Positions 55,298-62,962 of a DNA stretch of 64,000 bases are shown here, piece by piece. The notes beneath the pieces are model-generated. The model was not told the origin of the DNA. It searched no databases and saw only the letters and a list, made by a program, of their open reading frames with translations. The position numbers and the translations under genes were made by a program. The stretch comes from an uncultured Flavobacteriaceae bacterium (GTDB lineage Bacteria > Bacteroidota > Bacteroidia > Flavobacteriales > Flavobacteriaceae), in NCBI GenBank assembly GCA_949372605.1, contig CASIAE010000007.1:32254-96253 (forward strand), written 5' to 3'. Numbering within the stretch: position 1 is the stretch's first letter; every line of letters starts with the position of its first letter.

Positions 55298-55971
55298 ATT
55301 TAAAAACCTTTTTTCTGTTATTAATTTTAATCTTGGGTTGCAAGAAAGAAGTAATTCCTCCTCCTGAAGCGGTTGTTTTGATAGGGCCTGAAAACAACAA
55401 CTCTTGCACGACTGCATTGCCAATTAACGATGCTCAGAGTCAAGTGACTTTTGACTGGCAGTTGGCTTTAAATTCTGATTCCTATCAACTCGTTATTCAG
55501 GATTTGACTACTGGAAGTGAGACTGTAGAGGTAACATTTCGAGTCTCTGAAAGTACAGTTTTAAAAAGAGGCCGACCTTATTCTTGGTGGGTGATATCAA
55601 AATCTGAACGCATCGAGAAAGTAGCTAAAAGTCAAGTCTGGTCTTTTTATCTTGAGGGAATTCAAGAGGAATCTCATCTCCCTTTTCCTGCTAAATTGAT
55701 TAGTCCTAATATTAACGAACAAGTGAGTCTTGAGAATGGTGAATTTACTTTTAGATGGGAAGGACTAGACTTGGATGGGGACATCGCGTCCTATGACTTT
55801 TATTTAGGGGAAGCTCCAGAAAGTTTAACTTTAAATAGCAGTAGGTTGACCAATCCCTTTGTAAGTATTGCGCTAGAAAGTGACACTTATTATTATTGGA
55901 AAATCTATACTCGAGATCAGATTAAGAACGGATCTAATTCTCAAATAAATGTTTTTCAGACTGAACCTTAA
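55294..55971 (+). CDS. lipoprotein with fibronectin-like repeats, downstream of the protease
   Basis: This is a 225-residue protein starting at GTG 55294 (GTGA overlap with the protease stop). The lipobox cysteine is residue 16 (LILGC). The mature part has two repeats of the type V-x-L-x-x-P ... F-x-W (PEAVVLIGPENN ... VTFDWQL; PAKLISPNINEQ ... FTFRWEG), which resemble fibronectin type III/Ig-like modules. I recognise no enzyme motif. The tight coupling suggests it helps anchor, process or regulate the secreted protease; that is inference. Its stop overlaps the pth stop on the other strand. Confidence 0.8.
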   Translation: MNLKTFFLLLILILGCKKEVIPPPEAVVLIGPENNNSCTTALPINDAQSQVTFDWQLALNSDSYQLVIQDLTTGSETVEVTFRVSESTVLKRGRPYSWWVISKSERIEKVAKSQVWSFYLEGIQEESHLPFPAKLISPNINEQVSLENGEFTFRWEGLDLDGDIASYDFYLGEAPESLTLNSSRLTNPFVSIALESDTYYYWKIYTRDQIKNGSNSQINVFQTEP

Positions 55972-56582
55972 TCTTTTTTTCCATTAAAGTTGTTCATTGT
56001 ATTTTCGAGTCCAGCGAACGAAAAGAAAAAAATAATCTCAATACACCTTTTAATAGATGGAGCGACGGAAGTTATTTCTTCAGGCGAAAATTTTCCTAAA
56101 ACAAAATCGATCTGATTGAAGGTTGATTTTTCACTTTTTATTCCGAAACGTAACCTCGCATAAACTGGAGTATTTAAATGAGTTTGGATATCTTTGAGAC
56201 CATTGTGTCCTCCGTCACTTCCCTTGCCTTTGAGTCTTAAATTTCCGATGGGTAGGTGCAAGTCATCTGTAATAATTAATATATTCTCCAGAGGAATATT
56301 TTCTTTAAGCGCCCAATATCTAACGGCTTTTCCGCTTCGATTCATAAATGTAGAAGGTTTTAAAAAAATTAATTTTCTACCTTTATGGTTCTTACTCCCT
56401 TTTTGACCGAGTTTGGCTTCGGTCATTTTAATCTCAAATTGATCGCTTAATTCATCAATAACCATGAAACCTATGTTGTGACGGGTGTTGTCGTACTCAC
56501 TTCCAATGTTCCCTAACCCCACAATTAAATACTTATTCATATCAACGGGTTTTGATTTCCTAAAGAACCATTTATATAACAT
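55968..56582 (-). CDS. pth: peptidyl-tRNA hydrolase
   Basis: This is a 204-residue hydrolase that recycles peptidyl-tRNA released from stalled ribosomes. Motifs: YLIVGLGNIGSEYDNTRHNI (catalytic His in TRHNIG), FLKPSTFMNRSGKAV, and DDLHLPIGNLRLKGKGSDGG (catalytic Asp in the DD pair). An N-terminal extension of about 14 residues (MLYKWFFRKSKPVD) precedes the conserved core, as in other flavobacterial Pth proteins; an internal ATG at 56540 would remove it. It converges with the lipoprotein gene, and the two share 4 bp. Confidence 0.95.
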   Translation of the reverse strand: MLYKWFFRKSKPVDMNKYLIVGLGNIGSEYDNTRHNIGFMVIDELSDQFEIKMTEAKLGQKGSKNHKGRKLIFLKPSTFMNRSGKAVRYWALKENIPLENILIITDDLHLPIGNLRLKGKGSDGGHNGLKDIQTHLNTPVYARLRFGIKSEKSTFNQIDFVLGKFSPEEITSVAPSIKRCIEIIFFFSFAGLENTMNNFNGKKD

Positions 56583-56595
56583 GCTGTAAAATTAA

Positions 56596-56626
56596 AAAAA
56601 GCATCCCAATATATGAGATGCTTTTT
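56596..56626 (-). terminator. rho-independent terminator between rplY and pth
   Basis: A 10-bp perfect stem (AAAAAGCATC / GATGCTTTTT) with an 11-base loop is flanked by A and T runs. On the minus strand it ends the prs-rplY transcript ahead of pth. Confidence 0.85.
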
Positions 56627-56649
56627 CTTTAATTGAAAACAATTTTACT

Positions 56650-57294
56650 TTATTCCGCAGTAGGAGCTTCTCCACTTCCTTCTGTAGAACCTTCAGAAGC
56701 GGCTTCAGCAGCTTCAGCGGCTTCTTCATCTTCTGATTTAACAGAAGCACGAGAATTCCTTACCTGGCATACAACCATATTGTCTGGGTGAAGAATTGTG
56801 AAAGCGTCATCTTGAAGTTCGGAAGAAGTAATCTTGTTCCCTAGTTCTAGCTTAGAAATATCAACTGTAATAAAATCTGGAAGATTTGCTGGTAATGAAC
56901 GAACTCTTAACTTTCTCTTATTTAAGCTCAAAACTCCACCACTAATAAGAACCCCGGGTGCAGCACCTTCAAAGTTCAATGGAATATTCATGGAGATTTC
57001 TTTATCATCAAATAATTGATAAAAGTCAACATGAAGAATTTTGTCAGAAACAGGATGAAATTGAATGTCCTGTAGGATCGTATTTATTTTGGTGTCATTA
57101 TCCAAAACGAGTAAAACTGTGTGTGCATTGGGCGTATAAACTAATTTACTGAAATCAAGTTCTTTTGCAGAAAAATGAAGTGGTTCTCCCCCTCCATAAA
57201 TCACGCAAGGAACCATCTCAGCATTACGTAAGGCTTTTGTAGCTTTTTTGCCTACGCTTTCTCTTTTAGATCCGTTAATTGTAATAGATTTCAT
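56650..57294 (-). CDS. rplY: 50S ribosomal protein L25/Ctc form
   Basis: This is a 214-residue long-form (CTC) L25. The N-terminal 5S-rRNA-binding domain is residues 1-90 ([30 protein letters not shown]), and the C-terminal beta domain is at about 95-180 ([20 protein letters not shown]). An acidic Ala/Glu/Gly/Ser tail follows (residues about 190-214), as in many Bacteroidota. It follows prs by 19 bp, a conserved pair. Confidence 0.95.
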   Translation of the reverse strand: MKSITINGSKRESVGKKATKALRNAEMVPCVIYGGGEPLHFSAKELDFSKLVYTPNAHTVLLVLDNDTKINTILQDIQFHPVSDKILHVDFYQLFDDKEISMNIPLNFEGAAPGVLISGGVLSLNKRKLRVRSLPANLPDFITVDISKLELGNKITSSELQDDAFTILHPDNMVVCQVRNSRASVKSEDEEAAEAAEAASEGSTEGSGEAPTAE

Positions 57295-57313
57295 TATAGT
57301 TATTGATTAAAAA

Positions 57314-58246
57314 TTAAATTATATATTTTTCACTTATTGATTTATTGTGATGTACGTTGTACATTATTTCAGCGAAAAGTTTCGCACAACTCAATACTTT
57401 TACTTTTTTACTTTCTTTTTTTGGAGGAATAGAATCTGTAACAATAAGTTCTTCCAACTTTGAATTTTCAATTTTTTCGTAAGCATCTCCCGAAAGGAGT
57501 GCATGGGTACAAATTGCTCTCACTGAAAGCGCTCCTCTTTCCACCATCAAATCAGCTGCTTTTGTAAGCGTTCCTGCGGTGTCAACCATGTCATCTACGA
57601 GTACAACATTTTTTCCAGTTACATCACCGATCAATTCCATGTGTGAAATGATATTGGCTTTTGCCCTTTGTTTGTAACAGATGACAACGTCAGAGGCTAA
57701 GAATTTTGAATAAGCATAAGCTCTTTTCGAACCCCCCATGTCTGGTGAAGCAACCGTAAGGTTGTCCAGCTCCATTTTTTTCAGATGAGGAATGAAAATT
57801 GAAGAAGCAAATAAATGATCTACAGGTTTTTCAAAAAACCCTTGAATCTGATCAGCATGAAGGTCCATGGTCATTATGCGGGTTGCACCTGCAGCCTCTA
57901 ATAACTTGGCGATCAACTTTGCTCCGATCGGAACCCTAGGTTTGTCTTTTCTATCTTGACGCGCCCACCCGAAATATGGTATTACGGCAGTAATGTGCCT
58001 TGCAGAAGCTCTTTTGGCTGCGTCTAACATCAGGAGCATTTCCATGAGATTGTCTGAAGAAGGATGGGTAGAGCCAATGATAAAGATCCTTGCGCCACGA
58101 ACAGACTCCTCAAAAGAGGGTTGAAATTCCCCATCACTGTAACGGGAAAAATTAACGTTTCCTAATTCTTGACCAAAATGTTCAGAAATGACTTTTGATA
58201 ATTCCTTAGATTGAGTACAACTAAAAATTTTTACTGGAGTTTCCAA
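57314..58246 (-). CDS. prs: ribose-phosphate pyrophosphokinase
   Basis: This is a 310-residue PRPP synthetase that makes phosphoribosyl pyrophosphate for nucleotides, histidine and NAD. Motifs: FSRYSDGEFQPSFEESVRGA, ATP-binding PYFGWARQDRKDKPRVP (about residues 90-106), DLHADQIQGFF (metal/catalytic His), and the PRPP loop VVLVDDMVDTAGTLTKAA (about 215-232). It has its own promoter and leads the prs-rplY transcript. Confidence 0.96.
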   Translation of the reverse strand: METPVKIFSCTQSKELSKVISEHFGQELGNVNFSRYSDGEFQPSFEESVRGARIFIIGSTHPSSDNLMEMLLMLDAAKRASARHITAVIPYFGWARQDRKDKPRVPIGAKLIAKLLEAAGATRIMTMDLHADQIQGFFEKPVDHLFASSIFIPHLKKMELDNLTVASPDMGGSKRAYAYSKFLASDVVICYKQRAKANIISHMELIGDVTGKNVVLVDDMVDTAGTLTKAADLMVERGALSVRAICTHALLSGDAYEKIENSKLEELIVTDSIPPKKESKKVKVLSCAKLFAEIMYNVHHNKSISEKYII

Positions 58247-58268
58247 TGTTTCCTATTTTTCAGGTTTG

Positions 58269-58276
58269 CAAATTTA
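58269..58276 (-). promoter_or_regulatory. -7 promoter element (TAAATTTG) of prs
   Basis: Read on the minus strand, TAAATTTG matches TAnnTTTG and lies 22 bp upstream of the prs ATG. Confidence 0.6.
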
Positions 58277-58356
58277 GAAATAAATTTAAGTCATTAAAGC
58301 TTATTCTTTAAAAATTTAGAACGAAACTTCATTTATTTCATTAAATTTACTGCTCT

Positions 58357-58438
58357 GCCTTGGTGGCGGAATTGGTAGACGCGCTGGATTCAAAATCCAG
58401 TTTTTTCGGAAGTGTGGGTTCGATTCCCACCCAAGGTA
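58357..58438 (+). tRNA. tRNA-Leu (anticodon CAA)
   Basis: The class II cloverleaf has acceptor arms GCCTTGG / CCAAGGT, a D arm GGCGGAATTGGTAGACGC, anticodon stem CTGGA / TCCAG with loop TTCAAAA (anticodon CAA at 58391-58393), a variable arm and a T arm GTGGG-TTCGATT-CCCAC. The discriminator is A, and no CCA is encoded. The first pair is G-U. It decodes UUG. Confidence 0.95.
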
Positions 58439-58445
58439 CTATTAT

Positions 58446-58483
58446 AAACCGCAATGTCTTTATAAAAAAGATATTGCGGTTTT
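58446..58483 (+). terminator. terminator after tRNA-Leu
   Basis: AAACCGCAATGTCTT pairs with AAGATATTGCGGTTT (one G-U pair) around TATAAA, and a T run follows. It begins 8 bp after the tRNA. The following 160 bp up to the glycosidase promoter contain no gene I can support. Confidence 0.85.
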
Positions 58484-58641
58484 TCATTACTAATTTGGCA
58501 ATAACTAATTGGCATTTGAGGTAAAATTCCAAAAAATAAAATTATTGTAAAGATTGAAATCGTAATGTCTTTAATGATAAAAGGAACAAAACAATATCAT
58601 TTTTGAGATACTACAAATTCATTTTAATTAATAATATGAAC

Positions 58642-58649
58642 TAAATTTG
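58642..58649 (+). promoter_or_regulatory. -7 promoter element (TAAATTTG) of the glycosidase gene
   Basis: TAAATTTG matches TAnnTTTG and lies 15 bp before ATG 58665. An in-frame TTG at 58647 falls inside the element and cannot be the start. Confidence 0.6.
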
Positions 58650-58664
58650 ATAAAAAATCAAACC

Positions 58665-60590
58665 ATGTCGAATATGTTTAGAAATATTCACTTTTTATTA
58701 TTTTTTGTTGTCATTCTACAAAGCTGCCATCTACCAAAAGATAAAGAAATAGAAGTCACCCTATTTACTAGTAAACATAGTATTACATCGAAAGTAGACA
58801 TTAAAAAAACCGATAGTGGGCAGAAGCATATTCGTATTTTACTTACAAATAATGGGGACAAAATTGACCATCTAGACTCTATTAATGTTATTATTAGCCC
58901 TCCAGAGAAAGTATCCAACTCTACTAAATTGGTATTTGGCGGCACTTGTATGGGCCGCACACCAATTAACCAAACTATTACAACAGATAATACCGGTAAA
59001 AGTGGCACCTATCAAATGCTGAAAATCAATGAAGATAAGTTTTCACTTACTGGAATACTTACTTGGAACACCTTTCTTCCTTATTTATATTATGATGTTG
59101 AAAAAGGTATCATAGTAAAAGCTGATGGTGAGGGAAAACCTATTAATCCGGGTGAAACTATTGCGTTTGAAACCATACTTCAAGGTACGAATGAATCTTG
59201 GCAAGATTTAATGTTTGAGTACGGAGAAGAAATTGGAAAAGTACATGACATTGAACCAAAAGAGCCATTACAATTTAAAGGATGGTCTACTTGGGACTAT
59301 TACGGACGCGTATATGACACAAAAGATGTTTTTAAAAATATAGATCAACTTGTTTTAGACCAAACAAACGCTAATATCATTCAAATTGATGGTGGTTGGT
59401 GGACTGATAGAGGTGATTATCTGAGTGCACGCGATAATTTACAGGGTGGTATGAAAGCTATCGCAGATTATGCTAAATCTAAAGGTTTTAGAACTGGTAT
59501 CCATTTAGATGGATTTAGAGCAGATAAAAACTCAGAACTTTATAAAGCGCATCCTGATTGGTTTTTAAAAGACCAAGATGGTGAAACCATTTGTCTGCCA
59601 ATTGATAAAGGAGACACCTTTATGAAATTTATCTACTTTGATTATTCAAACCCTGCTGTTTGTACTTATATGAAAGATATTCTACAAACTATCAGAAAAG
59701 AATGGGGTTATAGCTACTTTAAAATAGACTTTATGCGCTATGGCCTGCTTCAAAGTATTATAGAAGAACATGGAAGCGACTCCAAACAAAATACGAAACA
59801 AGTTACCAAAGTGCTTGCTTTTAATAATGATATGACTAGTATTGAAAGAACTAGAGCTGGTTTGAAAGCTATGCGAGAAGGTATTGATGACGGTTTCTTT
59901 CTAGCGTGCTCCTCAATATTTGGGCCAACACTCGGTATTGTAGATGGTCTTAGAACAGGACAAGATATAAATACAACATTCGAGTTTTATAAAACTAGTG
60001 TTATGCAAAATGCTGGTAATTTCTACTTAAATAGGGTTGTTACTCAAAATGATGCAGGTTATTTAGTCCTTCGTAATAAGCATGATGAAGAACCTGAACT
60101 TGCTTGGGGAAAGCATAAATTTGGAGGAAATACGACTTATAATGAAGCCAAAATGTGGAGTGATTATGTTGCCTTATTTGGTGGAATTAAAATAAATAGT
60201 GACAATTTAATCACCTTAAGACCAGAACGAAAACAATTAATTACCAACGCTTTTAAATTTAAAACAGCAAGTCGATTTATTCCTCTTGATTTATGGGATC
60301 ATGCCAGCGCAAGAGACGACACATTCAACATCATGCTTGCTGAAAACGATGATGGTGTTTTCTTAGCCATATTCAATTGGGACGATACCGAAAAACAATT
60401 TTCGCTTAGTGGGTTTGAAAATTCGAAAATAACACCAACTTCACCTAAACAATTATACAGTTTAATTGATGGAAAAATAAACATCAGCTTAGAAAAACAC
60501 AGTTCAGTAATACTCAAAGTTGAAAGTGGTGACTTCGATTTATTACGAAAATCAATTAGCGACCTACAGCATAGTCAAAATTTTCACTGA
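58665..60590 (+). CDS. clan GH-D (GH36/GH27-like) glycosidase lipoprotein, putative alpha-galactosidase
   Basis: This is a 641-residue lipoprotein (lipobox cysteine 21, VVILQSC). An N-terminal beta domain (about 25-205) precedes a TIM barrel starting KGWSTWDYYGR, with IIQIDGGWWTDRGDY and TGIHLDGFRADKN. The likely nucleophile is D355 in YSYFKIDFMRYG, and the likely acid/base is D434 in GLRTGQDIN. A C-terminal beta domain ends near SSVILKV. The family removes terminal alpha-galactosyl or related sugars; the exact sugar is open. The last residues (after VESGDFDLLRK) run into sequence that reads as a gene scrap on the other strand. It stands alone between tRNA-Leu and the FGE gene. Confidence 0.9.
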   Translation: MSNMFRNIHFLLFFVVILQSCHLPKDKEIEVTLFTSKHSITSKVDIKKTDSGQKHIRILLTNNGDKIDHLDSINVIISPPEKVSNSTKLVFGGTCMGRTPINQTITTDNTGKSGTYQMLKINEDKFSLTGILTWNTFLPYLYYDVEKGIIVKADGEGKPINPGETIAFETILQGTNESWQDLMFEYGEEIGKVHDIEPKEPLQFKGWSTWDYYGRVYDTKDVFKNIDQLVLDQTNANIIQIDGGWWTDRGDYLSARDNLQGGMKAIADYAKSKGFRTGIHLDGFRADKNSELYKAHPDWFLKDQDGETICLPIDKGDTFMKFIYFDYSNPAVCTYMKDILQTIRKEWGYSYFKIDFMRYGLLQSIIEEHGSDSKQNTKQVTKVLAFNNDMTSIERTRAGLKAMREGIDDGFFLACSSIFGPTLGIVDGLRTGQDINTTFEFYKTSVMQNAGNFYLNRVVTQNDAGYLVLRNKHDEEPELAWGKHKFGGNTTYNEAKMWSDYVALFGGIKINSDNLITLRPERKQLITNAFKFKTASRFIPLDLWDHASARDDTFNIMLAENDDGVFLAIFNWDDTEKQFSLSGFENSKITPTSPKQLYSLIDGKINISLEKHSSVILKVESGDFDLLRKSISDLQHSQNFH

Positions 60591-60740
60591 GCCAATTGAT
60601 TTTGCACCAGGTTCATCCCAAAGAAACATTAATAGACCGGTGTGGTTGTGCTTGTACCTTAATACAGGCATATCCTCTTCAGTAAGTTCAGATATTACTA
60701 GTTCTCTTAAGTAGGTTAAACTAACCGTTATAGCTGACCT
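60564..60740 (-). pseudogene. orphan C-terminal gene fragment, family not recognised
   Basis: The minus strand holds a 58-codon open frame with protein-like composition (LRELVISELTEEDMPVLRYK, then HNHTGLLMFLWDEPGAKSIG) ending at a TAG. It has no start codon at its beginning, because an in-frame TAA lies directly upstream. It overlaps the last nine codons of the glycosidase gene. It looks like the 3' remains of a lost gene that marks a junction, but I cannot name the family and chance is not excluded. Confidence 0.4.
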
Positions 60741-60787
60741 TTATAAGTAAAACCCCAAGCCTTAAAAATAAGTATTAATAATTAAAC

Positions 60788-61711
60788 CTAAAATACTTTC
60801 ACGCAACGAAATCCAGTATGTTGAGAGCCTGTATCTGGAGAGGATTTCATCCTAGAAGCCACCCTGTATCCGGCACAATAATCATCATTACACAAGAAAG
60901 ATCCACCACGAATTACCCGTTGATTGATATAGGGGTTGTAAGGGTCATAGCTCTCTTTGGGACCTTGAGGGTTCTTGACTTTCCCATTATTTAATTCTTT
61001 GTAATAGTCAAAATTGTACCAATCCGAACACCATTCCCAGACATTTCCTGCCATGTCATAAAGCCCGTAGGGATTTGGCTCAAACGATTTTACTGGAGCG
61101 GAATAAAAAAACAAATCTTTGACGACATTGTCATAGGGAAAACTACCTTCCCAGCTATTTGCTTTAACAGCACCTGTCGCAATGTGCTCATCTCCCCATG
61201 GGTAGGTTTTATCTTTCAGGCCGCCACGGGCAGCCCATTCCCATTCGGCTTCTGTAGGCAATCTTTTCCCAGCCCATTTGGCGTAAGCATTCGCGTCGTC
61301 CCAAGAAACATGAACCACAGGGTGATTCTCCTTTCCTAAGATATCACTCCCTTTTCCTTTGGGGTGTCTCCAGCTGGCCTTGGATTTCCATTCCCACCAA
61401 GAGCTGTAATTATTTAAGTCTACAGGACCATTTGTTGTTTTAAAAACCAAAGAGGAAGCCTGAAGTAATGAGTCGTGAGGCTTTGGAGTATCGGGAGGTA
61501 ATTGCACCTTCATTAATTCCCAATCAACATCTTTTTCGGCAGTTGTTTCATAGCCCGTCGCCTCAACAAAGACAGCAAACTGAGCATTTGTTACTTCTGT
61601 TTGATCGATCCAATAACCATTCAGATTTACTTCATGAACTGGAGACTCATCAGCTCTAGCTTGAGTTCCCTCGCTACCCATCTTGAATTTTCCCCCTGAA
61701 ATCCAAACCAT
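60788..61711 (-). CDS. formylglycine-generating enzyme (SUMF1/FGE family), separated from its signal peptide by a frameshift
   Basis: From ATG 61711 there are 307 residues of an FGE-sulfatase domain: VWISGGKFKMGSE, ADESPVHEVNLNGYWIDQTE, LPTEAEWEWAARGG, GLYDMAGNVWEWCSDWY and RVIRGGSFLC. The two active-site cysteines of true FGE are present (C274 and C279 in FLCNDDYCAGYR), as in human SUMF1 C336/C341. It should convert a Cys or Ser of sulfatases to formylglycine. The frame continues upstream as SQPVSGEKPEG, but the lipoprotein signal is in another frame (61745-61824), so one base seems to be missing. Without it the enzyme would stay in the cytoplasm. Confidence 0.88.
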   Translation of the reverse strand: MVWISGGKFKMGSEGTQARADESPVHEVNLNGYWIDQTEVTNAQFAVFVEATGYETTAEKDVDWELMKVQLPPDTPKPHDSLLQASSLVFKTTNGPVDLNNYSSWWEWKSKASWRHPKGKGSDILGKENHPVVHVSWDDANAYAKWAGKRLPTEAEWEWAARGGLKDKTYPWGDEHIATGAVKANSWEGSFPYDNVVKDLFFYSAPVKSFEPNPYGLYDMAGNVWEWCSDWYNFDYYKELNNGKVKNPQGPKESYDPYNPYINQRVIRGGSFLCNDDYCAGYRVASRMKSSPDTGSQHTGFRCVKVF

Positions 61712-61744
61712 GCCTTCTGGCTTTTCACCTGAAACAGGTTGCGA

Positions 61745-61824
61745 TTTTCTTGCACGTTAGAATTACATCCAATCAACAACAGAAATGTTGAGATTAAAAA
61801 TATATAGGAATATGCTTTTGCCAT
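61745..61824 (-). pseudogene. out-of-frame lipoprotein signal peptide belonging to the FGE gene
   Basis: ATG 61824 opens MAKAYSYIFLISTFLLLIGC followed by NSNVQEN. This is a clear lipoprotein signal (Cys 20) that then runs out of frame with the FGE domain. Adding one A to the AAAA run (61745-61748, T on the plus strand) joins it as VQEKSQPVSGEKPEG with no gap. It has a promoter of its own and is therefore the original start of the gene. Confidence 0.75.
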
Positions 61825-61851
61825 TAATATTTTATTTTGATCACAAATATG

Positions 61852-61859
61852 CAAAATTA
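61852..61859 (-). promoter_or_regulatory. -7 promoter element (TAATTTTG) of the FGE lipoprotein gene
   Basis: Read on the minus strand, TAATTTTG matches TAnnTTTG and lies 27 bp upstream of ATG 61824. Confidence 0.5.
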
Positions 61860-61871
61860 AAGATTAACATC

Positions 61872-61879
61872 TATCTTTG
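61872..61879 (+). promoter_or_regulatory. -7 promoter element (TATCTTTG) of the operon at 61909
   Basis: TATCTTTG matches TAnnTTTG and lies 29 bp upstream of ATG 61909. It is divergent from the FGE promoter. Confidence 0.6.
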
Positions 61880-61908
61880 CTAAAAGAGCTTTAAGATAAA
61901 GCAGTTTT

Positions 61909-62244
61909 ATGGATCGTAAGCTGAAAAATACTTTTTTCACAATTTTATTGACATCAATTTTGATGTTGCCTTATTTGGGATCCTTTTCTCATTTGTTTGA
62001 AGACCATAAACACAAAACTTGTTCTGATTTTACGACACACATTCATGCAATTGATTTTGATTGTGATATTTTAGAATATAATTTTACTCCACAACTTAAT
62101 TTATCTTTAACTGGTTTTAGGGCCTTGACGCCATACAATCCAAAACATGTTTTTTCGCATCTTTATCTAAGATTTTCCTTCGAAAAAAAGACTGAGAAAC
62201 TTACTCAGGGGGCCACCTCAAGTTTGATTTTTATCCGTGATTAA
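61909..62244 (+). CDS. small membrane/exported protein with His-rich segment, operon lead gene
   Basis: This is a 111-residue protein. One N-terminal hydrophobic segment (about residues 9-26, FFTILLTSILMLPYLGSF) is followed by a short region rich in His and Cys (HLFEDHKHKTCSDFTTHIHA, about 28-47) and then a basic part. I recognise similar short proteins ahead of TonB receptors in flavobacteria but know no assigned function. The His/Cys cluster suggests metal binding. A His/Asp-rich lipoprotein and a TonB receptor follow, so a role in metal uptake or sensing is plausible inference. Confidence 0.7.
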   Translation: MDRKLKNTFFTILLTSILMLPYLGSFSHLFEDHKHKTCSDFTTHIHAIDFDCDILEYNFTPQLNLSLTGFRALTPYNPKHVFSHLYLRFSFEKKTEKLTQGATSSLIFIRD

Positions 62245-62303
62245 ATACTCTATTCGACTTATAAATAAGTCGGATAACATTTCTATTAATAAAAATTAAA
62301 ACT

Positions 62304-62911
62304 ATGTTTAAAAATTTACATACAAAACCTATTACTGCCCTATTTCTATTTATTTTAATTTTCGCTTGTTCTAAGGATGAAGATCCTGTCCCTGCAAATG
62401 AGGAGGAAGTAATCACTTTGGTTACTCTGGAGGTGAGTAAGGTAGGTTCTTCTGAGATCATCAAATATAATTTTGAAGTTGAGGGTCATGATCATGACGA
62501 TCATGAGGAAGAAAAAGATGACGACATGACGATCATGATGGTGAACATACTGAGATTGAACTAGAAGCCAATTCAAGTTATAACGTATCAATGTTTATTT
62601 ATAATGATACTGATCCAAATAACATCGAAGATATTACTCTAGAGGTCATAGAGGAGAAGGACGAGCATCAAATTTTTTATGCAATCACTGATGAATTAAG
62701 TGGTTTTTCAATTAAATCTGCTTCCGATGACACTTTAGATAGTAATGGTAGTCCATTGTTTAATAAAACAACTTGGACTACAACTGGGGAAACTTCTGGT
62801 GATGTTGTGGGATATCTTATTCATGAGCCCACTTCAAAAACTGGAAATACTAGAACTGATTTTGGTGGTGCAACCGATTTCGAAATTGAGTTTGAAGTAC
62901 ATGTTGAATAA
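62304..62911 (+). pseudogene. His/Asp-rich lipoprotein, frameshifted
   Basis: ATG 62304 begins a lipoprotein (Cys 22, LFILIFAC) that leads into EVEGHDHDDHEEEKDDD and then stops at 62564. The next frame resumes as HDDHDGEHTEIELEANSSYN and runs to the stop at 62911 (TTTGETSGDVVGYLIHE ... FEIEFEVHVE). One missing T near 62522-62525 explains the break; the restored protein would be about 202 residues, and its middle would hold six His and many Asp/Glu, fit for zinc or copper. The frames join within the repeat of GATCATGAC-like units, where slippage is easy. It sits 59 bp after the small membrane protein gene. Confidence 0.75.
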
Positions 62912-62962
62912 TGAGTTTATTTAGTTTTTTAGCAGGGCTATTTAATCTAAAACTTCAAAAAT

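Noticed and set aside
58347..58532. 61-codon minus-strand open frame with the motif VGIEPTLPKKLDFESSAS
   Set aside because: It is the antisense of tRNA-Leu and its terminator; this type of spurious tRNA-derived protein is well known.
60520..60714. 64-codon plus-strand open frame overlapping the end of the glycosidase gene
   Set aside because: It is out of frame with the glycosidase, and its composition is not protein-like; the minus-strand frame over the same bases looks more like real protein.
58357..60787. Calling an integrative element at tRNA-Leu
   Set aside because: No integrase, no direct repeat of the tRNA 3' end and no mobility gene was found; only a junction is suspected.
62480..62545. 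Short repeated GATCATGAC units, considered as a CRISPR-like or regulatory array
   Set aside because: The units are coding His/Asp repeats without spacers of constant length.
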